64,000 nucleotides of DNA, taken from contig CAWFGJ010000002.1 of the NCBI GenBank assembly GCA_963815355.1, forward strand, positions 1 to 64,000. The letters run 5' to 3'. How positions within the stretch are numbered: the stretch's first letter is position 1; every line of letters starts with the position of its first letter. The stretch comes from JAPUEK01 sp963815355 (lineage in GTDB: Bacteria; Pseudomonadota; Alphaproteobacteria; Rhodobacterales; Rhodobacteraceae). A program made the position numbers and the translations under genes. This document shows, piece after piece, positions 29,503 to 38,375 of the stretch. The notes beneath the pieces are model-generated. The model was not told where the DNA came from, did no database searches, and saw only the letters and a program-made list of their open reading frames with translations.

Positions 29503-30996
29503 TCAGAACCCCACGTCGCCGCCGCCGCCCTGCCACGCTTTGGCAAGGTTGCCAAAACGGGTAAACCGGCCCTCAAAGCTCAGCTCAACCGACCCGATCG
29601 GGCCGTGGCGCTGTTTGCCGATGATCACTTCGGCCTTGCCATGGACCTGTTCCATCAGCACCTGCCAAGCGGCCATCTTTTCCAACTCATGATCGCCGGG
29701 CTTTTCGCGTTCCTTATAATATTCGTCGCGGTAGACGAACATCACCACGTCGGCGTCTTGCTCAATAGAGCCGGATTCGCGCAGGTCGCTCAGCTGCGGG
29801 CGCTTGTCTTCGCGGCTTTCCACCTGACGCGACAGCTGGGAAAGTGCCACCACCGGAATGTTCAATTCCTTGGCGATGGCCTTTAATCCCTGAGTGATTT
29901 CAGATACTTCCTGCACGCGGTTCTCTTTGGAACTGCCTTTGAGCAGTTGCAGATAGTCCACCATCAACACATCCAACCCATGCGTCCGCTTCAGGCGGCG
30001 GGCACGGGCGGCGACCTGACTGATCGGCAGGGCGGGCGTGTCGTCGATATAGAGCGGGCAGGCCTCCAGCGCTTTGGCCGCCTCAACAAAGCGGCGGAAT
30101 TCCTGTTCCGTCATGTCGCCCCGGCGGATCTGTTCAGAGGGCACCTCAGAGGCTTCCGACAGCACACGGGCGGCCAACTGTTCGGCACTCATCTCAAGGC
30201 TGAAGAAGCCCACAACCCCGCCTTCGACCGCGCCCTCATTGCCATCCGGCATCCGCCCGCGTTTGTAGGCCTTGGCGATGTTGAAGGCGATGTTGGTCGC
30301 GAGAGACGTCTTCCCCATCGACGGACGACCCGCCAGAATCAAAAGGTCAGACGGGTGCAAACCGCCAAGCTTCTTGTCCAGATCCGTCAGCCCGGTTGAG
30401 ATGCCAGCCAGCCCGCCCTCACGCTGATAGGCCGCGTTGGCCACGTTAACTGCGTCTGTTACGGCCTTGAGAAAGCTTTGAAATCCGCGTTCAGCAACAC
30501 CTTGTTCGCCCAGCTTGTATAGTTTTTGTTCGGCCTCAATGATCTGCTCTTTGGGTTCAGAGACCACATCCACCTTGGCCGCCTTGGCCGAGATATCCCG
30601 CCCCAGCGCGATCAATTCGCGCCGCACGGCAAGGTCATAGATCATCTGCGCATAGTCGCGCGCCGCAAAGGCAGAAATCGCGGCCCCCGCCAATCGCACA
30701 AGATAGGACGGCCCGCCCAACTCTTTCATGCCCTCATCGTCTTCGAAAAACGGCTTCATCGTCACGGGCGAGGCCAGCGCATTTTTTTGGATCCGCGCGG
30801 CGGCTTTTTCAAAGACGCGCTGATGCACAGGGTCAAAGAAATGCTCGGGCTTCACCAGCGCCGCGATGCGGTCATAGACGTCGTTATTGGTCAGGATCGC
30901 GCCCAGAAGCTGTTGTTCAGCCTCGGTATTATGGGGCAGCACCTCGCTCTCGGACACGGCGGGCAACATTTGCCGTTGGGGAACGATTTCATTCAT
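29503..30996 (-). CDS. dnaB: Replicative DNA helicase DnaB
   Basis: A 497-residue hexameric fork helicase. The N-terminal DnaG/DnaC-binding domain (LPHNTEAEQQLLGAILTNND) is followed by a RecA-like domain with Walker A (AGRPSMGKTSLATN), Walker B (VLMVDYLQLL) and the arginine-finger region (QHGPIG near the end). Start ATG 30994-30996 has GAGG five bases upstream. Two DnaA-box-like sites lie in the upstream spacer. No intein is present. Confidence 0.95.
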   Translation of the reverse strand: MNEIVPQRQMLPAVSESEVLPHNTEAEQQLLGAILTNNDVYDRIAALVKPEHFFDPVHQRVFEKAAARIQKNALASPVTMKPFFEDDEGMKELGGPSYLVRLAGAAISAFAARDYAQMIYDLAVRRELIALGRDISAKAAKVDVVSEPKEQIIEAEQKLYKLGEQGVAERGFQSFLKAVTDAVNVANAAYQREGGLAGISTGLTDLDKKLGGLHPSDLLILAGRPSMGKTSLATNIAFNIAKAYKRGRMPDGNEGAVEGGVVGFFSLEMSAEQLAARVLSEASEVPSEQIRRGDMTEQEFRRFVEAAKALEACPLYIDDTPALPISQVAARARRLKRTHGLDVLMVDYLQLLKGSSKENRVQEVSEITQGLKAIAKELNIPVVALSQLSRQVESREDKRPQLSDLRESGSIEQDADVVMFVYRDEYYKEREKPGDHELEKMAAWQVLMEQVHGKAEVIIGKQRHGPIGSVELSFEGRFTRFGNLAKAWQGGGGDVGF

Positions 30997-31065
30997 GCCT
31001 GACCTCATAGTTGAAGCATCTGGGTGTAGCCCTCTTGGGGGGGCGTGGGCAAGGCAGGATAACTC

Positions 31066-31185
31066 TGTGGACAAGTCGGGGACGACTCTCCACCGCAGCC
31101 GAGCGCGAGCCCAATGCTATCACATGTGGGGGGCAATTTGCGAGATTTCTACCAATGCCGCGATTCGGGACAGGGGTTGTCCACA
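31066..31185. promoter_or_regulatory. Pair of DnaA-box-like sites upstream of dnaB
   Basis: TGTGGACAA (31066-31074) and TTGTCCACA (31177-31185) are the same 9-mer in opposite orientation, 102 bases apart, within the 259-base spacer before dnaB. The 9-mer differs by one base from the DnaA-box consensus TTATCCACA. Seen directly; binding is inference. Confidence 0.4.
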
Positions 31186-31255
31186 GGCCATGCACAGGCC
31201 ATCCACTGGCCCGTCCCCGCAAATGCCCCGCGAAAGCGGGCCGGAAAACGGCGGG

Positions 31256-31936
31256 CTACTTTGCCGCGCGCGCCGCTTGCCAGCCCCGCGGATCGTTCAG
31301 AAACGCCTCAACCTCGGTCAGGGTCGCCTCGTCAAAGGCCCCTTGCGCGCGGGCTTCGGCCAACACGTCCCACCACGTGCACAGGTGGTGCAACGCCACC
31401 CCATGATCGGCCAACCGCTGCGTGGTTTCGGGGAAGATGCCATAGTAGAAAATCACCGCCGTATGGGCGCAAGACGCCCCCGTCTCACGGATCGCGTCGA
31501 CGAACGACAGCTTGGAGCCGCCATCGGTGGTCAGATCCTCAACCAGCAAAACCCGTTGGCCTTCGGTCATGGCCCCTTCGATGCGCGCGTTGCGGCCATA
31601 TCCCTTGGGCTTTTTGCGGACGTAAGTCATTGGCAAGGCAAGACGTTCCGCGACCAGAGCCGCAAAAGGTATCCCCGCCGTCTCGCCGCCTGCGATGTTG
31701 TCGAACGCCTCAAACCCGGCATCGCGCATGACCGTCACGCACAGGAAATCCATCAGCGTGGACCGGATGCGCGGATAAGAGATCAGCTTGCGGCAGTCGA
31801 TATACGTCGGTGAGGGTAGCCCAGAGGCCAGCGTAAACGGCGTCTCGGCGTTGAAGTGAACGGCCTTGATTTCCAATAGCGCACGGGCGGTCAACCGGGC
31901 GATCTCCGCGCGGGGGGGGAAACTGGTGGGGATCAT
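31256..31936 (-). CDS. pyrE: Orotate phosphoribosyltransferase
   Basis: 226 residues catalysing orotate plus PRPP to OMP in UMP synthesis. The PRPP-binding motif VLLVEDLTTDGGSK and the catalytic-loop KKPKGYGRNARIEG are clear. It starts 54 bases after the pyrC stop on the same strand, so pyrC-pyrE form one pyrimidine operon. Confidence 0.94.
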   Translation of the reverse strand: MIPTSFPPRAEIARLTARALLEIKAVHFNAETPFTLASGLPSPTYIDCRKLISYPRIRSTLMDFLCVTVMRDAGFEAFDNIAGGETAGIPFAALVAERLALPMTYVRKKPKGYGRNARIEGAMTEGQRVLLVEDLTTDGGSKLSFVDAIRETGASCAHTAVIFYYGIFPETTQRLADHGVALHHLCTWWDVLAEARAQGAFDEATLTEVEAFLNDPRGWQAARAAK

Positions 31937-31990
31937 AGCGGTCCTTTCATGCGCCTGTGGCGGCCGTTTTGTCCAACAAGGGCCGAAGGC

Positions 31991-33034
31991 TCAGGGTTCA
32001 ACGTGCCAATGCACGGGGAAGCCGGGGTTAAAGACGGTGACCGGGCCAACCTCGGTCATGATTTTCTCGGGGAAGGTCTGCGGGCCGTCGTGCTTGACCA
32101 AGCGCAGCGTCGCCTCGTTCACCGGCAGGCGGTAGAAGGCGGGACCATTGCGGCTGGCAAAGGCCTCTAACTGGTGCAATGCGCCTTCTTCTTCAAAGAC
32201 ATGGGCCAAAAGGGGCATCGTATTGGTCGCGGTAAAGCAGCCCGCGCAGCCACAGGCATGTTCCTTCAGCGCATCGGTGTGCGGGGCGGAATCGGTTCCC
32301 AGAAAGAACGCAGCCTCACCAGAGGTCGCCGCTTGCCGCAGCGCCAGACGGTGCTTTTCGCGCTTGGCAACGGGCAGGCAATAGTAATGCGGCTTGATCC
32401 CCCCGACGAGCAGGTGATTGCGGTTCAGGATCAGGTGGTGCGTGGTAATGGTCGCGGCCAGATCGGGGCCAGCGGCGCGGGCATAGGCCACGCCCTCTTC
32501 GGTCGTGATATGTTCCATGACCACGCGCAGGCCCGGGATACGGCGGCGCAACGGGTCCAGCACCGTGTCGATGAACACTGCCTCGCGGTCAAAAATATCG
32601 ACCTCCGCCGTGGTGACTTCGCCGTGGGTGCACAGGGGCAGGCCGATCTCGGCCATTTTCTCCAGCACGCCCTGCACTTTGGCGAAATCGCGCACCCCGC
32701 CATGAGAGTTCGTCGTCGCCCCTGCCGGATACAGCTTTACCGCCTTGATCAACCCCGCAGCCGCAGCGTCCGCCACGTCTTGCGGGTCGGTCGTCTCGGT
32801 CAGGTAGAGCGTCATGAGTGGCTCAAACCGGGTGCCAGCGGGCAGGGCGGCCAGAATTCGGTCCCTGTAGGCGCGGGCATGCTCTGCGGTAACAACGGGC
32901 GGCACCAGGTTCGGCATGATGATCGCGCGGGCGAAATGCCGCGTTGTCTCAGGCAGGACGGCTTGCAGCATCGCGCCGTCGCGCAAATGCAGGTGCCAGT
33001 CATCGGGGCGGCGGATCGTGATCGTTTGCATCAT
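31991..33034 (-). CDS. pyrC: Dihydroorotase
   Basis: A 347-residue zinc amidohydrolase of the E. coli PyrC (class II) type. The metal ligands are seen in DDWHLHLRDG; the carbamylated Lys is in AVKLYPAGATTNS; His residues in CTHGEVT and TTHHLILN; the Asp in FLGTDSAPHT. It forms dihydroorotate. It precedes pyrE in the operon. Confidence 0.95.
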   Translation of the reverse strand: MMQTITIRRPDDWHLHLRDGAMLQAVLPETTRHFARAIIMPNLVPPVVTAEHARAYRDRILAALPAGTRFEPLMTLYLTETTDPQDVADAAAAGLIKAVKLYPAGATTNSHGGVRDFAKVQGVLEKMAEIGLPLCTHGEVTTAEVDIFDREAVFIDTVLDPLRRRIPGLRVVMEHITTEEGVAYARAAGPDLAATITTHHLILNRNHLLVGGIKPHYYCLPVAKREKHRLALRQAATSGEAAFFLGTDSAPHTDALKEHACGCAGCFTATNTMPLLAHVFEEEGALHQLEAFASRNGPAFYRLPVNEATLRLVKHDGPQTFPEKIMTEVGPVTVFNPGFPVHWHVEP

Positions 33035-33201
33035 GGCGATGGCCTACCGCAAAGCGGACGACCTTTCCAGAGGGCTTTGCGCGCGGCACTGGCGGATAAC
33101 GTGGCGGCTGCCGCGTTTTTCCCCCTTTCACAGCGGGGGGCTTGGGGTCACACTGGCGCAAGCGCCAAATTTGGGCGCATTTGTTGTAAAAAGGAACTCT
33201 C

Positions 33202-33513
33202 ATGCCCGCACCAAAACCACAGGATATGATGGATGCGGGGATAGAGGCCGCGATGATGCTGGCCGAAGCACAATGGGTGATTGCGTTGCGGATGGCGGGA
33301 ATGGCGGGTTTCTGGCGCATGGGGTCGGGTGAGACCTCACGCATGATGTCCGAAAAGCTGGACGCAGGGCAGGCCTCTGCACGGGCCGCGATGCGGGTCG
33401 GAATGGCGGGCGGTTCTGCAAGCGCCGTGGCTTTGGCCGCAATCAAGCCGCTGCGTCGGCGGACAAAGGCCAACGCGCGCCGCCTGACCCGCGCCGCCGG
33501 GGGTGCCGCATGA
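33202..33513 (+). CDS. Small hypothetical protein (Rhodobacteraceae family, often mislabelled 'antifreeze')
   Basis: 103 residues: a Met/Ala-rich amphipathic helix protein (MLAEAQWVIALRMAGMAGFW, RMMSEKLDA) ending in a basic tail (RRRTKANARRLTRAA). I recall similar short proteins in this family annotated 'antifreeze protein', with no support. The shape resembles phasin-type or membrane-binding helices. An AAGGAA site precedes the ATG. The stop overlaps the next start (ATGA). Confidence 0.7.
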   Translation: MPAPKPQDMMDAGIEAAMMLAEAQWVIALRMAGMAGFWRMGSGETSRMMSEKLDAGQASARAAMRVGMAGGSASAVALAAIKPLRRRTKANARRLTRAAGGAA

Positions 33514-33899
33514 TCCGCATGGCCTTGGGGTTTTGCCTGATGGCCGGCGCTGCGAGCGCACAAGACGTGGATTGCGCCCAAGCGCAGGCGCAGGTCGAGC
33601 TGACCTTTTGCGCCGAGCAGGATTGGATGGCCGCCGATGACCTGCTCAACGCGGCCTATCGCAAGGCCCGCTCCGTGATGCAAAACATAGATGCTGACCT
33701 GCCCGAAGATGAGCAAGGTGCTGAGGCCAATCTGCAAACCGCGCAGCGCGCATGGATCACCTTCCGCGACGCAGCCTGCGCCGCCGAAGGGTATCAGATG
33801 CACGGCGGATCAGCCGAGCCGATGGTCATATATGGGTGCCGCGCGCGTCTGACGACGGCCCGCGCCGAAGACCTGCGCGCCTTGGCCGAAGACTACTGA
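33510..33899 (+). CDS. LprI/DUF1311 family exported protein
   Basis: 129 residues. A signal peptide (cleavage near ASA-QD, residue 18) leads to a DUF1311 domain with conserved cysteines (VDCAQAQAQVELTFCAEQD, DAACAAEG, YGCRARLT) and RAWITFRDAAC. The family includes LprI, a lysozyme inhibitor of mycobacteria. It is periplasmic. It is translationally coupled to the preceding small gene and convergent with the next. Confidence 0.8.
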   Translation: MIRMALGFCLMAGAASAQDVDCAQAQAQVELTFCAEQDWMAADDLLNAAYRKARSVMQNIDADLPEDEQGAEANLQTAQRAWITFRDAACAAEGYQMHGGSAEPMVIYGCRARLTTARAEDLRALAEDY

Positions 33900-33903
33900 C
33901 CGC

Positions 33904-34851
33904 TTAGTCGGCGGCCTTTGCCGCCTTCCCCTGCAACCGCGCCAGCCGTTTTTCAAAGCGGGGCGCGCGCAAGCGGCGGGTGACAGAGCGGCAGATCATC
34001 ATCTCACGCGCCGGATGGCCGGTGGCTTCGGCCCGCGCCAAAAGCGCGCGCAGATAGGGCGCAAAATCGCGCCGCTTGCGCCAAAGCGTGGTGAACGTCT
34101 CGGCCGTCAGCGTGTTGTCCAGCATCCGCGTCATCAGTTCCGGCATCAGCCGCATCTGGTCCATCGCCCACTCAATCCGCTCGCCCATGAACGGCACGCT
34201 CAGCCGCGTCACATAGGGCGCGCGGAACAGGGCCGCGTGAATGGCATCCTCGGTCACATGGCGATCATACAGGATCACCGCGCGATCCGCGCCTTCCAGC
34301 ATGTCGGGCGCATAGCCGTAGCGCGAGGTGAAGTCGAGCTTGCGCGCGGCGGGGTCGGCACGGGTGTCCCAGCCCGCATCGACGGGGTCAAGCGTGGCCC
34401 GGGGACTGATGGCAAGCACCTGCGCGCCGGGGGCCGCGACGGAATAGGCACAGGCCGCATAGCCGCCCATGCCTGCGCCGTAGAACAACACGCGGTCGAA
34501 ATCGTCAAAGAAGGCTTCATCGACCAGCCGGTCGAAATAGGCATAGACCGCCGGATCGCGATACCAAGTCTCGCCTTTGGCCAGCAGACACAGATGCGAC
34601 CAGCCACGGGTTTCGGCCAGACCTTGCGCCAAGGGCATCGTCCCCGGGCGTGCCTGCACGCTTCCCACTTCTTCAAAGCTGACGATCAACGTCTTGCCCG
34701 CGTCGGTAAAAAAGGCCCAATGCGCATCGCCAAGCGGCTGAAGATAGCCCTCTTCCTCGGTCATCGCCTCCAGCTGCCGCAACCAAGCGGCCAAATCAGC
34801 CGCCGGCGGGGTCTGTGTCTCGGCAATGGTGTCCGTTTCTTGGTCGTTCAT
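33904..34851 (-). CDS. Alpha/beta-hydrolase-like protein without nucleophile Ser
   Basis: 315 residues from ATG 34849-34851; the frame is open upstream but that part is antisense to moxR. A hydrolase-like core (VLFYGAGMGGYAACAYSVAA) has Gly127 where GxSxG proteins carry Ser. I recall relatives in Rhodobacteraceae annotated as phosphoadenosine phosphosulfate reductase, but no CysH motif is present. The C-terminus is basic and helical (REMMICRSVTRRLRA). The function is unknown. Confidence 0.7.
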   Translation of the reverse strand: MNDQETDTIAETQTPPAADLAAWLRQLEAMTEEEGYLQPLGDAHWAFFTDAGKTLIVSFEEVGSVQARPGTMPLAQGLAETRGWSHLCLLAKGETWYRDPAVYAYFDRLVDEAFFDDFDRVLFYGAGMGGYAACAYSVAAPGAQVLAISPRATLDPVDAGWDTRADPAARKLDFTSRYGYAPDMLEGADRAVILYDRHVTEDAIHAALFRAPYVTRLSVPFMGERIEWAMDQMRLMPELMTRMLDNTLTAETFTTLWRKRRDFAPYLRALLARAEATGHPAREMMICRSVTRRLRAPRFEKRLARLQGKAAKAAD

Positions 34852-35196
34852 GACAATCCCTGAAAGCCCCGCAACGCGGAGCAGCCTGAAAATCTTGAAA
34901 CCATTGTCGCAAGCCCGGGGATTCGGGGCAAGAACTGATGCGGCTTTATTGGCCGGGCCCTGCAAGACAGTCCGGGCCCATTGTTTCACCAATTCCCGCA
35001 AACCATGGAAATTGCGGCATTTTGGCGCTGAACTGCGGGCAATTGCGCCAAAGTCGTGTTTTCTCGCCCTCAGTGCGTTTTGGGGGGGCAACCGCTGTTT
35101 TGGCCGCCTCTTGTGCTTAGGTCGCAACCGCGCGTCGCTTGCTTGACGCCCCGCGCCGGGCAGGTCAGCATCGCGTTGCCTGAGAGGAGGCAGATC
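34852..35196. other. Intergenic region between divergent genes, no gene seen
   Basis: 345 bases between a hypothetical gene (minus) and moxR (plus). I see no frame with coding character, no tRNA and no terminator. It must hold the promoters of both genes. GAGGAGG at 35184-35190 is the moxR ribosome site. Confidence 0.6.
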
Positions 35197-36090
35197 ATGA
35201 AATCCCCTGTACCCGCCACCATCGATGCGGTGGAATCCCTGCTGTCCGGGCAAGGCTACGTCGCGGCCCGCTCGCTGGCCACGGTCGTGTTTTTGGCACT
35301 GCGCCTTGGCAAGCCGTTGTTTCTGGAAGGCGAAGCCGGGGTCGGCAAGACCGAAATCGCCAAGGTGCTGGCCGCGGGCCTTGGCCGCCGCCTGATCCGG
35401 CTGCAATGTTATGAGGGGCTGGATGCGGCCTCTGCGGTGGCCGAATGGAACTTTGCCGCGCAAATGATCGCCATCCGCTCGGGCGAAGGCACTGGCCGCG
35501 CCAGCCTGTTCACCGAGGAATTCCTGATCGAACGCCCGCTTCTGGCCGCGATGCGCCCCCAGCCCGGCGGCGCCCCGGTTCTGCTGATCGACGAATTGGA
35601 CCGGACGGATAAACCGTTTGAGGCCTTCTTGCTGGAAGCACTTTCCGATTTTCAGGTGACCATCCCGGAACTCGGCACCATTGCCGCCCCGGAACCGCCC
35701 ATTGTGATCCTGACCTCTAATCGCACGCGTGAGGTGCATGACGCGCTGAAGCGGCGCTGCCTGTATCATTGGGTCGAGTATCCTGATTTCGAACGTGAAT
35801 TGCAGATCCTCAACGCCAAAGTCCCCGAGGCGCAGGCGCAACTGTCGCAAGAGGTGGTGGCCTTTGTGCAGCGCCTGCGCGACGAAGACCTGTTCAAAAA
35901 GCCGGGTGTGGCCGAAACCATCGACTGGGCAAAATGCCTTTTGGCCTTGGACGTGATTCAGCTTTCCCCCGAGGTGATCGCTGACACGCTGGGCGCGGTG
36001 CTCAAATATCAGGACGACATCCAAAAGCTGCACGGGCTGGAGGCGCGCAAGATCCTGGAAGAGGTCAGACTGTCATTGGCCGCGCGATGA
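35197..36090 (+). CDS. MoxR-family AAA+ ATPase (CoxD-like)
   Basis: 297 residues. Walker A (EGEAGVGKTEIAK), Walker B (VLLIDELDRTDKP), sensor-1 (VILTSNRTREVHD) and the MoxR lid. The LIRLQCYEGLD motif is characteristic of the CoxD branch. In CO-dehydrogenase operons CoxD works with CoxE to insert sulfur or copper into the Mo site; a chaperone role here is inferred from neighbours. It starts after GAGGAGG and overlaps the next gene by ATGA. Confidence 0.87.
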   Translation: MKSPVPATIDAVESLLSGQGYVAARSLATVVFLALRLGKPLFLEGEAGVGKTEIAKVLAAGLGRRLIRLQCYEGLDAASAVAEWNFAAQMIAIRSGEGTGRASLFTEEFLIERPLLAAMRPQPGGAPVLLIDELDRTDKPFEAFLLEALSDFQVTIPELGTIAAPEPPIVILTSNRTREVHDALKRRCLYHWVEYPDFERELQILNAKVPEAQAQLSQEVVAFVQRLRDEDLFKKPGVAETIDWAKCLLALDVIQLSPEVIADTLGAVLKYQDDIQKLHGLEARKILEEVRLSLAAR

Positions 36091-36971
36091 CGCTGCGCGT
36101 GTCCGAACCCAGCCCCGGCCTTTTGGCGTTTTACGACGGTCGCGATGGCCAGCGCTTTTTGCCATTTGACAACTGGGTTGATGATGGGGCGATCTCGTTG
36201 GGCACGGCCTCTTATGCGCTGATCCATCAGGATCGGGCGCTGGTCTATGACACCCATGTGTCGGTTCCCCATGCCAAGGCAATCCGGGCCGAGTTGCTGA
36301 CGCGCGGCGTGCGGCAGATCACCGTGGTTCTGTCGCATTGGCATCTTGACCACGTCGCCGGAACCGCGGCTTTTGCCGACTGCCCGGTGATTTCCAACAT
36401 TCGCACCGCCGCCCACCTGACGCGCCACAAGGACGGGATCGAAGACGGCAGCTTTCACGGTCCGCCCGCGATCAATCCGCTGATCCTGCCGACCCAAACC
36501 TTTGATGGCACGCTGGAGCTTGCGGGCTGGGGCGAGCGGGTGGTCTTGCTGACCGCCAATATCCACTCCGATGATGCAACGCTTCTCTGGTTGCCCGACC
36601 GTGGCCTGCTTTTGGCGGGCGATGTGGTCGAGGATTGCGTGACCTATGTCGGCGCGCCCGCTGACTTTGCGATCCACCTTGCCGATCTTGCCCGGCTCGC
36701 GGCACTTCCCCTGCGGGCCGTCTTGCCCAACCATGGCGCAGAGCATGTGCTGGCATCGGGCGGCTATCCCGCCGGGCTGATCGCGGCTACCGCCCGCTAC
36801 ATCCGCTGGCTTCAATCCTTGCCCGACCACCCTGAGCGCCACAACACCCCCATGGCCGAGGCGATAGGCCCCGACCTTGCCTCCGGCGTCCTGCAGGCCT
36901 TTGCACCCTATGAAACGGTGCACCGCCAGAACATTGCCCGCACTCTGGCCCATGCCGACGGGGGTAACTGA
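36087..36971 (+). CDS. MBL-fold metallo-hydrolase
   Basis: 294 residues with the zinc motif SHWHLDHVAG, a glyoxalase-II-like LLAGDVVEDCV Asp region and a C-terminal LPNHGAEHV His. It sits between MoxR and the VWA protein with overlaps at both ends (ATGA, TGATG), so it is part of the same unit. It has no signal peptide. The substrate is unknown. It is not a component of the classical cox operon, which makes the triad unusual. Confidence 0.83.
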   Translation: MTLRVSEPSPGLLAFYDGRDGQRFLPFDNWVDDGAISLGTASYALIHQDRALVYDTHVSVPHAKAIRAELLTRGVRQITVVLSHWHLDHVAGTAAFADCPVISNIRTAAHLTRHKDGIEDGSFHGPPAINPLILPTQTFDGTLELAGWGERVVLLTANIHSDDATLLWLPDRGLLLAGDVVEDCVTYVGAPADFAIHLADLARLAALPLRAVLPNHGAEHVLASGGYPAGLIAATARYIRWLQSLPDHPERHNTPMAEAIGPDLASGVLQAFAPYETVHRQNIARTLAHADGGN

Positions 36972-38251
36972 TGTCGCGCTATGCGCCCCTAGCCCCCGCC
37001 GACGACGGCAAGCTTTCGCAAAACATCGCGCATTTTGCGCGCGCGTTGCGGCGGGCGGGTCTGCCCATCGGGCCGGGCCGGGTAATTGAGGCGGTGCGCG
37101 CGGTTGCCGCCGCAGGCTTTACCCAGCGCGACGATTTTTATTGGGCGCTGCACGCAACGCTGGTCTCCCGCCCCGAAGAATCGACCGTGTTCGCGCAGAT
37201 CTTCCGGCTTTACTGGCGCGATCCGCAGTTTCTGGAACAGATGATGTCGTTTCTGTTGCCGCAACTGCGCGGCCTGCAAGAAGACCGCCCCGCCGATGCC
37301 GCCGAACGCCGCGCGGCCGAGGCTTTGCTGGACGGCAAGGCCCCGCCGCCGCCCGAACGCACCCCCCCAAAGGATGAGGCCGAAGACACCCCCCTCGACA
37401 TCGACGCCACCGCCACCCAATCGCGCGAAGAGCGGTTGCGCACCCTTGATTTTGAGCAGATGTCGCTGGCCGAAACCGCCGAGGCCAAGCGGATGCTGGC
37501 GCGCCTCTCGCTGCCTGTGGCCCCGCTGATTACCCGGCGCCAGCAACCCGGCGGCGCGGGCAGCATCGACGCGCGTGCCACCTTGCGCGCGGCCCTGCGC
37601 ACCGGGGGCGAGGTGTTGACCCTCAAACACCGCAAACCCCGCCTGCGCTGGCCGAACTTGATCGTCTTGTGCGACATTTCCGGATCGATGAGCCAATACA
37701 GCCGCATGGTTCTGCACTTTGTGCATGCCGTCGCCAACAAGCGCGGGCAGGGCTGGGCCAAGGTCCATGCTTTTACCTTCGGCACACGCCTGACCAACAT
37801 CACCCGGCATCTGCGCCACCGCGACGTTGATGCGGCCCTCAAGGCCGCGGGGGCCGAGGCACAGGACTGGTCCGGGGGCACAAGGATCGGCGCCTCGCTG
37901 ACCGCCTTTAACCGCGACTGGTCGCGCCGGGTGCTGGGGCAGGGCGCGGTTGTGCTGTTGATCACGGACGGGCTGGACCGGGACGATGCGGGAGAGCTTG
38001 CGCGCCAGATGGAGCGGCTTGCCCTTTCCTGTAGCCGGTTGATCTGGCTTAACCCGCTTTTGCGCTGGCAAGGCTTTGCCCCCCGCGCCACGGGGATCCG
38101 TGCGATGCTTCGCCATGTCGATACGTTTCGCGCGGGCCACTCCATCGACTCGCTTGCCGCGCTCGCCGCTGCGATCTCTGACCCGACGGACAAAGGGGAA
38201 AAGACCAGACTTATGGCTATGCTAGGCGATAACCTGACCACGACGCGTTGA
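36971..38251 (+). CDS. VWA domain-containing CoxE-like protein
   Basis: 426 residues. The C-terminal von Willebrand A domain has the MIDAS motif DISGSMSQYS and later threonine/aspartate positions (WSGGTRIGASLTAF, LITDGLDRDD). The N-terminal half is helical and charged, with a proline-rich linker (APPPPERTPPKDEAEDTP). It is CoxE-family by order and sequence, and partners MoxR ATPases in metal-site maturation. The start overlaps the MBL stop. Confidence 0.87.
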   Translation: MSRYAPLAPADDGKLSQNIAHFARALRRAGLPIGPGRVIEAVRAVAAAGFTQRDDFYWALHATLVSRPEESTVFAQIFRLYWRDPQFLEQMMSFLLPQLRGLQEDRPADAAERRAAEALLDGKAPPPPERTPPKDEAEDTPLDIDATATQSREERLRTLDFEQMSLAETAEAKRMLARLSLPVAPLITRRQQPGGAGSIDARATLRAALRTGGEVLTLKHRKPRLRWPNLIVLCDISGSMSQYSRMVLHFVHAVANKRGQGWAKVHAFTFGTRLTNITRHLRHRDVDAALKAAGAEAQDWSGGTRIGASLTAFNRDWSRRVLGQGAVVLLITDGLDRDDAGELARQMERLALSCSRLIWLNPLLRWQGFAPRATGIRAMLRHVDTFRAGHSIDSLAALAAAISDPTDKGEKTRLMAMLGDNLTTTR

Positions 38252-38375
38252 AACGCTGGTCAGCGCCGCCCTTGATATCGCATAACAAGATCAATGGGTC
38301 TCTCTTGGCCCTATCAGAGCCCGCATCCCTGATCCGGGGATTCGCTGCTCTTAAGAAAACTGGAAAGGACATCGC

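Noticed and set aside
36989..38140. Long minus-strand frame opposite the VWA gene
   Set aside because: Antisense to a well-supported CoxE-like gene; composition is that of a shadow frame.
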